Source: Ruminococcus sp. (GTDB lineage: Bacteria; Bacillota; Clostridia; Oscillospirales; Acutalibacteraceae). From it: a stretch of DNA of 6,915 nt. Below, piece by piece: positions 1 to 5,890 of the stretch. The notes under the pieces were generated by a model, which worked only from the letters and a program-made list of their open reading frames with translations, made no database searches and was not told the origin of the DNA. Each line of letters opens with the position of its first letter. Positions within the stretch are counted from its first letter, which is position 1. The DNA lies in contig JAFOED010000039.1 in NCBI GenBank assembly GCA_017380355.1, positions 1 through 6,915 of the forward strand. Direction: 5' to 3'. The translations under genes and the position numbers were made by a program.

Positions 1-1
1 C

Positions 2-238
2 CTATTCACAGATAAAAAGCAGGTTATTATGCAAAGCTCTCCGAAAGGTGAAGTAAAAAACACCGCAGGCGCAGGCGACTCGATGGTTGCAGGATTCATC
101 GCAGGTTACCTGAAATCTTCTGACTACAAAACAGCTCTCAAGCTAGGTACAGCGTGTGGTAGTGCGACAGCTTTCTCAAAGGGTTTGTGCACACAAAACG
201 AAATTATGCAGATGCTCTCAATGATTGAAAACAGCTAA
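2..238 (+). CDS. fruK: 1-phosphofructokinase, PfkB family (3' part only)
   Basis: This is the C-terminal 78 residues of a ribokinase/PfkB-family sugar kinase; the reading frame is open to the left edge, so the ATG at 29 is an internal methionine and not the start. The PfkB signature 2 is clear: NTAGAGDSMVAGF at residues 20-32 of the fragment, with the GAGD aspartate (codon 77-79) as the expected catalytic base and the glycines forming the anion hole. The wording of this motif, and the SSPKGEVKN leading into it, fit 1-phosphofructokinase (fructose 1-phosphate to fructose 1,6-bisphosphate, cytoplasmic, next to a fructose PTS). Tagatose-6-phosphate kinase is the main alternative, because the substrate-binding N-terminal half lies outside the window. 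It is convergent with the operon to its right and has no evident functional link to it. Confidence 0.8.
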   Translation, partial: LFTDKKQVIMQSSPKGEVKNTAGAGDSMVAGFIAGYLKSSDYKTALKLGTACGSATAFSKGLCTQNEIMQMLSMIENS

Positions 239-246
239 CAAAAAGA

Positions 247-285
247 AAACATCCCTGTTTTACACAGGGATGTTTATTTTTTTAT
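247..285. terminator. Bidirectional intrinsic terminator between convergent genes
   Basis: A perfect 12-bp inverted repeat (AAACATCCCTGT at 247-258, ACAGGGATGTTT at 264-275) encloses a 5-base loop. On the plus strand it is followed by ATTTTTTTAT (276-285), serving the sugar kinase gene that ends at 238. On the minus strand the hairpin is followed by TCTTTTTGTT (complement of 237-246), serving the long operon whose last gene stops at 282. The plus-strand T-run overlaps the mnmA stop codon, so one hairpin serves both transcripts. Confidence 0.92.
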
Positions 286-1346
286 ATAATTGTTGCGCCT
301 CCGACAACTGTGTCAGAAAGATACATAACTACAGCCTGACCTCGTGTAATAGCGCGTTGTGGCGTATCAAACACAAGTCGGATTTTATCGTCCTCGTAAG
401 GATAGAGAGTAGCGTCTGCTTGTTCGTGCTTATATCTGATTTTCGCCTGAAGTTTTAAAGGTTCTTTTATTTCTTTAATAGAAATTAAATTTACATCATC
501 AGCAATAAGTTCGCTTGAAAATAGCTCATCATCAAGGCACAGAGTTACGGTGTTTGTGTCGATGTCCTTTTTACAAACGTACATTGACTGTGGTAGTGCA
601 AGATTAAGACCTCGACGCTGTCCGATTGTGTAACGGATAATACCTTTGTGTCTACCAAGCACGTTACCGCTTAAATCAACAAAATCGCCGTCTGCAAAAG
701 TTTTGCCTGTGTATGAAGTAATAAAATCAGCGTACTTACCATCAGTAACAAAACAGATGTCCTGACTGTCTTTTTTATTTGCATTACTTAACCCGAATTC
801 TTCGGCAATTTCACGGACTCTCTCTTTAGAGAGCTCTCCTAGCGGAAGTTTTAGTCTGCTCAACGTGTCCTGGGTTAAAGAATATAACACGTAACTCTGG
901 TCTTTTGACTCATCTATCCCTTTTTTCAGCAGGTAGCGGTCACTCTCTTCATCGTAAGCAACGCGTGCGTAGTGACCGGTCACAATATAATCAAAGCCTT
1001 CTTCTTTTGCAATTTCAATCATTTTCGAAAACTTTATAAAGCGGTTACAATCGATACACGGATTAGGTGTACCACCACACATATACGACGACACAAATCG
1101 GTCGATAACAAACTCTTTAAAATTGCTCTCGAAATCAATCACGCGGTGTTCTATCCCAAGTCTATCACACACGTTTTTTGCATCTATAATATCCTGCTCG
1201 GTACAACACGATTGCTCCATAGAGTCAACCTCTGGTGTATGGAGTTTAAGCGTTACACCAATAATATCATATCCCTGCTGTTTCATCAGCAAAGCAGCAA
1301 CAGAGCTGTCAACTCCTCCGCTCATCGCAATTATAGCTTTAGGCAT
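282..1346 (-). CDS. mnmA: tRNA-specific 2-thiouridylase MnmA (TrmU)
   Basis: The 354-residue protein has normal length and all hallmarks of MnmA, the ATP-dependent enzyme that adenylates and thiolates C2 of wobble uridine 34 in tRNA-Lys, -Glu and -Gln. Visible are the PP-loop SGGVDSS (residues 9-15), TPNPCIDCNRFIKF (93-106) with the first catalytic cysteine at C100, TGHYARV (123-129), DESKDQSYVL (145-154), SQDICFV (194-200) with the second catalytic cysteine C198, and IGQRRGL further on. It also carries C47-C48 and C97, extra cysteines seen in one MnmA subgroup. The start is supported by AGGAG at 1354-1358, 7 bases upstream, lying inside the 3' end of the desulfurase gene, which it overlaps by 8 bases. 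It is thus the last gene of the selenium/molybdenum operon. Family assignment is firm; a special role in this operon is only inference. Confidence 0.96.
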   Translation of the reverse strand: MPKAIIAMSGGVDSSVAALLMKQQGYDIIGVTLKLHTPEVDSMEQSCCTEQDIIDAKNVCDRLGIEHRVIDFESNFKEFVIDRFVSSYMCGGTPNPCIDCNRFIKFSKMIEIAKEEGFDYIVTGHYARVAYDEESDRYLLKKGIDESKDQSYVLYSLTQDTLSRLKLPLGELSKERVREIAEEFGLSNANKKDSQDICFVTDGKYADFITSYTGKTFADGDFVDLSGNVLGRHKGIIRYTIGQRRGLNLALPQSMYVCKKDIDTNTVTLCLDDELFSSELIADDVNLISIKEIKEPLKLQAKIRYKHEQADATLYPYEDDKIRLVFDTPQRAITRGQAVVMYLSDTVVGGATII

Positions 1347-2520
1347 TTTTTCTCTCCTCTAAAATCTTTTTAAGTGCATCGACACAATAGTCGATTTCGT
1401 CAGTAGTGTTAAAATACGAAAACGAAAATCTTACTGTGCCGTCTGGGTATGTGCCCATAGCGGTATGAGCAGACGGCGCACAGTGAAGACCGCACCTAGT
1501 CATAATCGAATAGTTGTTCTCAAGTGCATCAGATACAAAAGCGGTATCAACCTCAGTAAATGAAAGGGATACAACGGAAGTTGTGTTCAAACTTTCATCA
1601 TCGCTGTAAACAACTACACCCTCTATATTTTTCACTTTATCAACGAAATATCGTCTGAGTGACGTTTCTTTTTCTTTTATCTTATCTATAGAAACTGAAT
1701 TTATAAATTTGAGCGAATGATTCAGCGCACAGATACCACAAAGGTTAAGCGTTCCACTCTCGAATTTATCGGGCAGTATATCAGGTTGTGTATACGAATG
1801 CGACACACTTCCCGTGCCACCGGTGATAACAGGCTTAAGCTCAAGTGATAACTTCTTTGATACAGCAAATCCGCCGATACCCTGTAAGGATAGCAAACCC
1901 TTGTGACCTGAAAAAGCGAGAAAATCTATGTTGCTTTTTCTCATTGAAATATACTCCGCTCCTGCGGTTTGTGCAGTATCAAGCACAAAGTAAACTCCGT
2001 GTTTTTTACAAACCTCTCCTATTTCATCAATAGGATTTATCGCACCGAAAACATTCGAAGCGTGGTTTAAAATCACGGCTTTTGTTTTATCTGTTATAAG
2101 GCTCTCAACAGCAGACGCACTGACAACACCGTTTTTGTCACAAGGAGCTACAGAGTAAGTAATATTCTTTTCCTCTTTAAGTGCATTAAGAGTTCGCATA
2201 ACCGCGTGGTGCTCCAACGCACCTGTAACAACATGGTCATTCTCACTTAATATTCCACGCAGAAACATATTTATCGATTGTGTTACACCTGATGTAAATA
2301 TAATTCTTTTACAGAATTTTTCAGGCTCATCATCACAATCAAAAAACTTAGCAATTGCCACTCTGGTGCTAAGCACCATATCGCTTAAATCACTCGACAT
2401 CGAGTAAATGCCGCGGTTGATATTAACGCAATTATTTTCTATAAAATCAGTTACCGCTACGGATAAAAACGGCGCTTTCGGAAACGAAGTCGCCGCATTA
2501 TCAAAATATATTTTCTTCAT
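1339..2520 (-). CDS. Cysteine desulfurase / selenocysteine lyase-like, class V aminotransferase fold (EF2568-type)
   Basis: A 393-residue PLP enzyme of the NifS/CsdB superfamily. N-terminal IYFDNAATSFPK (4-15) is typical. EHH (103-105), N156, DTAQ (181-184) and SGHK with the Schiff-base lysine K207 form the PLP site. RCGLHCAP (342-349) supplies the active-site cysteine C347, in the form used by group II (SufS/CsdB-like) enzymes, which can act on cysteine and selenocysteine. Placement directly after selD matches the family named after Enterococcus faecalis EF2568, found in selenium-dependent molybdenum hydroxylase clusters, so it likely delivers Se (or S) to SelD or to the molybdenum cofactor. 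Its 3' end overlaps mnmA, so it could also feed sulfur to MnmA (inference). The start codon is fixed by the family N-terminus; the nearest purine-rich site is unusually far away. Confidence 0.92.
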   Translation of the reverse strand: MKKIYFDNAATSFPKAPFLSVAVTDFIENNCVNINRGIYSMSSDLSDMVLSTRVAIAKFFDCDDEPEKFCKRIIFTSGVTQSINMFLRGILSENDHVVTGALEHHAVMRTLNALKEEKNITYSVAPCDKNGVVSASAVESLITDKTKAVILNHASNVFGAINPIDEIGEVCKKHGVYFVLDTAQTAGAEYISMRKSNIDFLAFSGHKGLLSLQGIGGFAVSKKLSLELKPVITGGTGSVSHSYTQPDILPDKFESGTLNLCGICALNHSLKFINSVSIDKIKEKETSLRRYFVDKVKNIEGVVVYSDDESLNTTSVVSLSFTEVDTAFVSDALENNYSIMTRCGLHCAPSAHTAMGTYPDGTVRFSFSYFNTTDEIDYCVDALKKILEERKNA

Positions 2521-2537
2521 TTTTTATGTTTTATTAT

Positions 2538-2542
2538 TCCTT
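2538..2542 (-). promoter_or_regulatory. Distant Shine-Dalgarno-like site for the desulfurase gene
   Basis: The minus strand reads AAGGA here, 17 bases before the ATG at 2520; normal spacing elsewhere in this operon is 5-8 bases. The bases between are almost all A and T. The site sits in an imperfect palindrome (ATTCCTTTAAAGAAT at 2536-2550) in the only true intergenic gap of the operon. Translation may be weak or may depend on the AT-rich leader. Confidence 0.4.
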
Positions 2543-2550
2543 TAAAGAAT

Positions 2551-3588
2551 TTACTTCAAATAAATACGGGAAGCTCCCGAATATTCTTCCACTTCACCTA
2601 TAAGACGAGCAGAAAGAGTACACTCTGAAAGCTCTTTGAGGAGTTTTTCAGCGTCGTCAGCACTCACACAAATAAGAAGACCGCCTGAAGTCTGAGGGTC
2701 ATACAGAATATCCTGTATGTAGAGTGGCACATCTCCTGCGTCAACAAAGTTTTCAGCAAAAGTGCGATTGCGGTACATTCCTTCAGGCAGAAGTCCCATC
2801 TGTGACAGTTCATACGCCTGCTCGATTACGTCGATTTTATCAGTAAAAATCTTAATCTGTGTATCACTACCCTGAGCCATCTCGAGAGAGTGTCCAAGCA
2901 TTGAAAAGCCTGTGACATCAGTACACGCATGAACATCGTATTTAACCATACAATCACGTGCTGACTTATTAAGGAAAGTCATAGCTTCTACCGCTTTTGC
3001 TATACTCTCTTTTGTTGCGATATCGGCTTTCTGTGCGGTAGTTATAATACCGATACCGAGAGGTTTTGTGTAAATAAGTTTATCGCCTGCTTTTGCACCT
3101 GAGTTAGTGTAAAACTTATCAGGATGTGCAAGACCTGTTACACACAATCCATACTTCGGCTCGTCATCGTAAATACTGTGACCACCAGCGATAACAGCTC
3201 CTGCTTCAAAAACTTTATCGTAACCGCCCTTAAGTATCATATGCACGTCGTCTTTGCTCATAGATTTAGGTACACACATAATATTAAGTGCGGTTTTAGG
3301 CTCTGCTCCCATAGCATAAATATCAGAAAGAGCGTTCGCCGCTGCTATCTGACCAAAAGTGTAAGGATCATCAGCGATAGGCGGAAAAAAGTCCACCGTC
3401 TGTACCATACACAAATCATCAGTCAGTTTGTATACACACGCATCGTCGCTTTTATCAAAGCCGACGAGCAGGTTTTCATCGTAGTTGACTTTCAAATCCG
3501 AAAGAAGCTGTGAGAGCACACCCGCTCCCACCTTCGCTCCACATCCGGAACATTTTGAAAGTTTTGTAAGTTTAATATTTTCGCTCAT
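2551..3588 (-). CDS. selD: Selenide, water dikinase (selenophosphate synthetase), cysteine form
   Basis: A 345-residue SelD, close to the usual length, which makes selenophosphate from selenide and ATP. The catalytic motif is SGCGAK (14-19): C16 matches E. coli Cys17 and K19 matches Lys20, so this is a cysteine and not a selenocysteine version. Further hallmarks are SDDACVY (47-53), VDFFPPI (65-71), AAANALSDIYAMG (82-94), a GGHSI-type motif, and CTDVTGFSMLGH, which carries a metal-binding aspartate. An open frame extends upstream to 3618, but the start at 3588 is preferred: GGAG lies 8 bases ahead, the protein then begins MSENIKLTK much like E. coli SelD, and the overlap with yqeB disappears. 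Flanked by yqeB and a desulfurase, it most likely serves molybdenum hydroxylase maturation. No selA, selB or selC is visible in the window. Confidence 0.96.
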   Translation of the reverse strand: MSENIKLTKLSKCSGCGAKVGAGVLSQLLSDLKVNYDENLLVGFDKSDDACVYKLTDDLCMVQTVDFFPPIADDPYTFGQIAAANALSDIYAMGAEPKTALNIMCVPKSMSKDDVHMILKGGYDKVFEAGAVIAGGHSIYDDEPKYGLCVTGLAHPDKFYTNSGAKAGDKLIYTKPLGIGIITTAQKADIATKESIAKAVEAMTFLNKSARDCMVKYDVHACTDVTGFSMLGHSLEMAQGSDTQIKIFTDKIDVIEQAYELSQMGLLPEGMYRNRTFAENFVDAGDVPLYIQDILYDPQTSGGLLICVSADDAEKLLKELSECTLSARLIGEVEEYSGASRIYLK

Positions 3589-3590
3589 AA

Positions 3591-4379
3591 TCACTTCTCC
3601 GCATAAAGGTGTAAGCACGCTTCGAGCACACCGCCACCAACAGATAAAGCTTTGTCAGAAACTGTATCACAATGCTCAATTTTACATCTAGGGTCAATAT
3701 CGCCACATTTCATATCAGCGCAGACAGTAGTACCTTTTCTAAGGATTCCACGCAGTACACCTGAAACAAAGGCTACCACAGGGGTACTGTCAACACACGC
3801 TACAACATCGCCTTTTTCTACGGTATCACCAATATCAAAAATCGGGTTAAACACGCCGTATTCAGGGGAACGAATTATACGCTCTGTAGTGTAGCCACCG
3901 ATATCTCCAGGGATACCTGTGTTATCCTGAGCTTTACCCTCGTAATATACACGGCCGAGATAATGTCCGCGCATAGTTTCAACAACAGCGTGACAATCAA
4001 CTCCTGCAGTAAATCCCGGACCAACTCCAATTACAGCGTGGGCATCGTTTATATCTGTACCTAAATTTTTCTTTGCTAAAATAGCATCAATCACAAAATC
4101 AGGTTTAAGCTCTTTTATACAGTTTGCTTTCTCGTCAACAATAACTGCAATATCACCGCTTTCACAAACATCAAGTGCTTGTGTCGCACTTTCACACAGT
4201 ACCGCTTTTACATCTTCAACGACTGTCTCTTTTTTATACACAGCTTCAGAAAAGCACACCGTGCGACGAATAGCGGTAGGAGTGCTTATTTCTGTCATAA
4301 TTATTTTAATTTTCGCTCTGTGCAGACGAAGTGCTATTCCACTTGCGATATCGCCTGCACCCTTAATCACGGCTAACAT
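3591..4379 (-). CDS. yqeB: Selenium-dependent molybdenum hydroxylase accessory protein YqeB
   Basis: The 262-residue protein matches the YqeB family, known as a marker of selenium-dependent molybdenum hydroxylase clusters; its biochemical reaction is not established. The N-terminus is a Rossmann-like nucleotide-binding segment with VIKGAGDIASG (4-14). The middle carries GVGPGFTAG (118-126). A strongly conserved segment follows, IPGDIGGYTTERIIR (156-170), then IGDTVEKGD and VSGVLRGIL, which resemble a biotinyl/lipoyl-type barrel (inference), and GDIDPR (226-231) with SDKA and GGGVLEA at the end. Unusually, four cysteines surround the GDIDPR motif (C220, C225, C232, C237). AAGGAG at 4386-4391, 6 bases before the ATG, supports the start; the gene overlaps yqeC by 17 bases. 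It probably acts in the cytoplasm on cofactor insertion or selenation. Confidence 0.93.
   Translation of the reverse strand: MLAVIKGAGDIASGIALRLHRAKIKIIMTEISTPTAIRRTVCFSEAVYKKETVVEDVKAVLCESATQALDVCESGDIAVIVDEKANCIKELKPDFVIDAILAKKNLGTDINDAHAVIGVGPGFTAGVDCHAVVETMRGHYLGRVYYEGKAQDNTGIPGDIGGYTTERIIRSPEYGVFNPIFDIGDTVEKGDVVACVDSTPVVAFVSGVLRGILRKGTTVCADMKCGDIDPRCKIEHCDTVSDKALSVGGGVLEACLHLYAEK
3594..3600 (-). promoter_or_regulatory. Ribosome binding site that fixes the selD start
   Basis: GGAGAAG on the minus strand overlaps the last codons of yqeB; its GGAG core (3597-3600) lies 8 bases before the ATG at 3586-3588. The upstream ATG at 3618 lies within yqeB. The yqeB stop (3591-3593) falls between this site and the selD ATG, which fits translational coupling. 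Confidence 0.8.
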
Positions 4380-5046
4380 AGTATTCTCCTTTTAAAAGCG
4401 AGGTAATAATACATCTTGAAAACAGATGTGATGACAGCTCTTGAGCCATCTGTTTTTTATCCTCGTCGTCACATTTATTGATAACAACAGTATCACACAG
4501 ACACTCATGGTTAATAAGTCCGGAAACCATCTTAGTAGTCAGCGTTTCGTGTGGCTTACACGAGAGAATCTCACACGCTTTTTGTGCCCTATGAGTGACT
4601 AAATCAATAGGCTGACCTATGCAGTCGACTCCGACTACAAGTATAGTGCGTAAAGTGCAGTCAGGAACAACCGGTTCAAAACTCAAGTGAGCTTTAAGCG
4701 GCAAACCTTTCGAACCGTCCGCTTCGACTAACACATAGTCGCACAAATCACTCAGTTCTTCTATGCTTACGCAAGGTGTTGACAGCTTGTTTTCTTCAGC
4801 GTTTGAGCCGACACACACAACCTTATGTTCTTTAAGTTTATTCTTTATAATTTCAATATTATCGGAGTCAGGAGTAGTCACTACGTTTACATACTCGCAG
4901 CTTTTATAAATATGTGTCGTAGTGGTAATAATAACTGTAAATTCTCGCGAGAGTTCACTAGCAAGGGTACGAATAAGAGTGCTTTTTCCGCCACTACCAA
5001 TAAATGACGTAACGCCTTTTTTGATTTTTAAAAGTTTAGTAATCAT
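4363..5046 (-). CDS. yqeC: Selenium-dependent hydroxylase accessory protein YqeC (putative P-loop NTPase)
   Basis: A 227-residue protein of the YqeC family, which occurs with YqeB, orphan SelD and molybdenum hydroxylases; its exact role is not known. A P-loop is visible at GSGGKST (17-23), followed by the TTTTH segment (41-45), the family-defining VEADGSKGLPLKAH (107-120) and an NKCD motif (189-192) like the G4 box of GTPases. It is therefore likely an NTP-driven maturation or cofactor-handling protein. Twelve cysteines in 227 residues is very high. The start ATG follows the regulator's stop codon by three bases, with only a weak, distant G-rich stretch (5059-5065) as ribosome binding site, so translation is probably coupled. 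Its end overlaps yqeB. Confidence 0.93.
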   Translation of the reverse strand: MITKLLKIKKGVTSFIGSGGKSTLIRTLASELSREFTVIITTTTHIYKSCEYVNVVTTPDSDNIEIIKNKLKEHKVVCVGSNAEENKLSTPCVSIEELSDLCDYVLVEADGSKGLPLKAHLSFEPVVPDCTLRTILVVGVDCIGQPIDLVTHRAQKACEILSCKPHETLTTKMVSGLINHECLCDTVVINKCDDEDKKQMAQELSSHLFSRCIITSLLKGEYYVSRD

Positions 5047-5049
5047 AAT

Positions 5050-5406
5050 TCAGTCAATCCACCCCAAACACTCAACAAACTTTTCTTTCGCAAAATCGTT
5101 GAGTTCGCGTTCGTAAGTACGGAAATCACAAAGGAGTTTTTTTGCTTCTTCAGTTAGTGTTGCACCACCGCCCGACTTTCCACCGATTTTTGAGTCAAGC
5201 AGTGCAAAACCGAGTTCTTTTTCAGCCCTACGGATGATAGTCCACGCTTTCGAGTACGACATTTTTATGTCAGCAGCTGCACAGCGAAGCGATCTTTTTT
5301 CCTCTACTTTTTCAAGCAGCAGAGCAATGCCAGGACCGAAACACTTTTCGTCTTTATATATCTGTGCGGTGATTTTCACACGCATAGGATTTTTATCTTT
5401 ACTCAT
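5050..5406 (-). CDS. ModE-type winged-helix regulator, DNA-binding domain only
   Basis: A 118-residue protein consisting of just the N-terminal DNA-binding domain of ModE, the molybdate-responsive regulator. The helix-turn-helix region (about 38-66) contains MSYSKAWTIIRRAEKELG (49-66), followed by the wing GGKSGGGATLT (75-85), both characteristic of ModE. The C-terminal Mop-like molybdate-binding domains are absent, so it cannot sense molybdate as E. coli ModE does. An open frame runs upstream to 5514, but that would overlap xdhC by 107 bases and adds a segment with no ModE resemblance; the ATG at 5406 begins one base after the xdhC stop, giving TAAGATG. The Shine-Dalgarno there is poor, which suggests translational coupling. 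It probably controls the hydroxylase operon in response to molybdenum or cofactor status (inference). Confidence 0.9.
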   Translation of the reverse strand: MSKDKNPMRVKITAQIYKDEKCFGPGIALLLEKVEEKRSLRCAAADIKMSYSKAWTIIRRAEKELGFALLDSKIGGKSGGGATLTEEAKKLLCDFRTYERELNDFAKEKFVECLGWID

Positions 5407-5407
5407 C

Positions 5408-5890
5408 TTATTTACCAAGTCGTTTGTCGAGTGTTTTACGTACTGCACGAAGAATATTTTCGTATCCTGTACAACGGCACAGGTGACCTGACAAAAGCTT
5501 TCGAAGCTCATCATCAGTATAATCTCTTCCGCTTTCTAAAATCTCAACAGCGGACATAATAACACCAGGTGTACAGAAGCCACACTGAACAGCGGCTTCG
5601 TCAATAAACGCCTGTTGGATGTCTGACAACTCGCCATTTTCGCCCAGAAGTCCTTCGAGCGTTCTCACTTCTTTACCATCAGCCCACACGGCAAGGTAAA
5701 TACACGAGTTAAAGCACTCGCCGTTAATAAGAACGTTGCACGCACCACACTCGCCGACTTCACAGCCTTTCTTTACAGAAGTCATACGGTAGTCGTTTCT
5801 GAGCATATCAGTCAGAGATGCACGCACGTCCACCATCTGTTCAACTTTCTTTCCGTTTAAGGTGAATTTCACAAGTTTATACTGTGCCAT
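5408..5890 (-). CDS. xdhC: Xanthine dehydrogenase-type hydroxylase, [2Fe-2S] subunit
   Basis: A 160-residue small subunit that passes electrons from the molybdenum site to FAD through two [2Fe-2S] clusters. Cluster one, plant-ferredoxin type, is bound by C43, C48, C51 and C63 (GCEVGECGAC, then C63). Cluster two is bound by C103, C106, C138 and C140 (QCGFCTPG and LCRCTGY). All eight ligands are present and the length is typical; wording such as SVKKGCEVGECGAC closely resembles E. coli XdhC. The start is supported by GGAGGT at 5899-5904, 8 bases upstream, inside the end of xdhB; the stop of xdhB and this ATG share one base (TAATG). Other hydroxylases of the family (for example nicotinate or purine hydroxylases) use the same subunit, so the substrate is not fixed by this gene. 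Confidence 0.96.
   Translation of the reverse strand: MAQYKLVKFTLNGKKVEQMVDVRASLTDMLRNDYRMTSVKKGCEVGECGACNVLINGECFNSCIYLAVWADGKEVRTLEGLLGENGELSDIQQAFIDEAAVQCGFCTPGVIMSAVEILESGRDYTDDELRKLLSGHLCRCTGYENILRAVRKTLDKRLGK

Noticed and set aside
29..238. A separate small gene starting at the ATG at 29
   Set aside because: The frame continues upstream to the window edge and the protein is plainly the C-terminal PfkB signature region, so this is an internal methionine.
972..1373. Long plus-strand open frame (133 codons) opposite mnmA
   Set aside because: It is antisense to conserved MnmA coding sequence, resembles no protein family, and has no convincing ribosome site.
2567..2579. Hairpin at the end of selD as a terminator on the minus strand
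   Set aside because: The stem is only 5 bp, it lies within coding sequence, and the following TATTTATTTG is not a proper T-run.
3124..3513. Long plus-strand open frame (129 codons) opposite selD
   Set aside because: It lies antisense to the conserved SelD core and has no recognisable domain; it is a frame shadow.
3589..3618. Upstream selD start at 3618
   Set aside because: The extra 10 residues lie inside yqeB; the ATG at 3588 has a well-spaced GGAG and gives the standard SelD N-terminus.
5407..5514. Upstream extension of the ModE-like gene to an ATG at 5514
   Set aside because: It would overlap xdhC by 107 bases, the extra 36 residues show no ModE similarity, and a coupled ATG sits one base after the xdhC stop.
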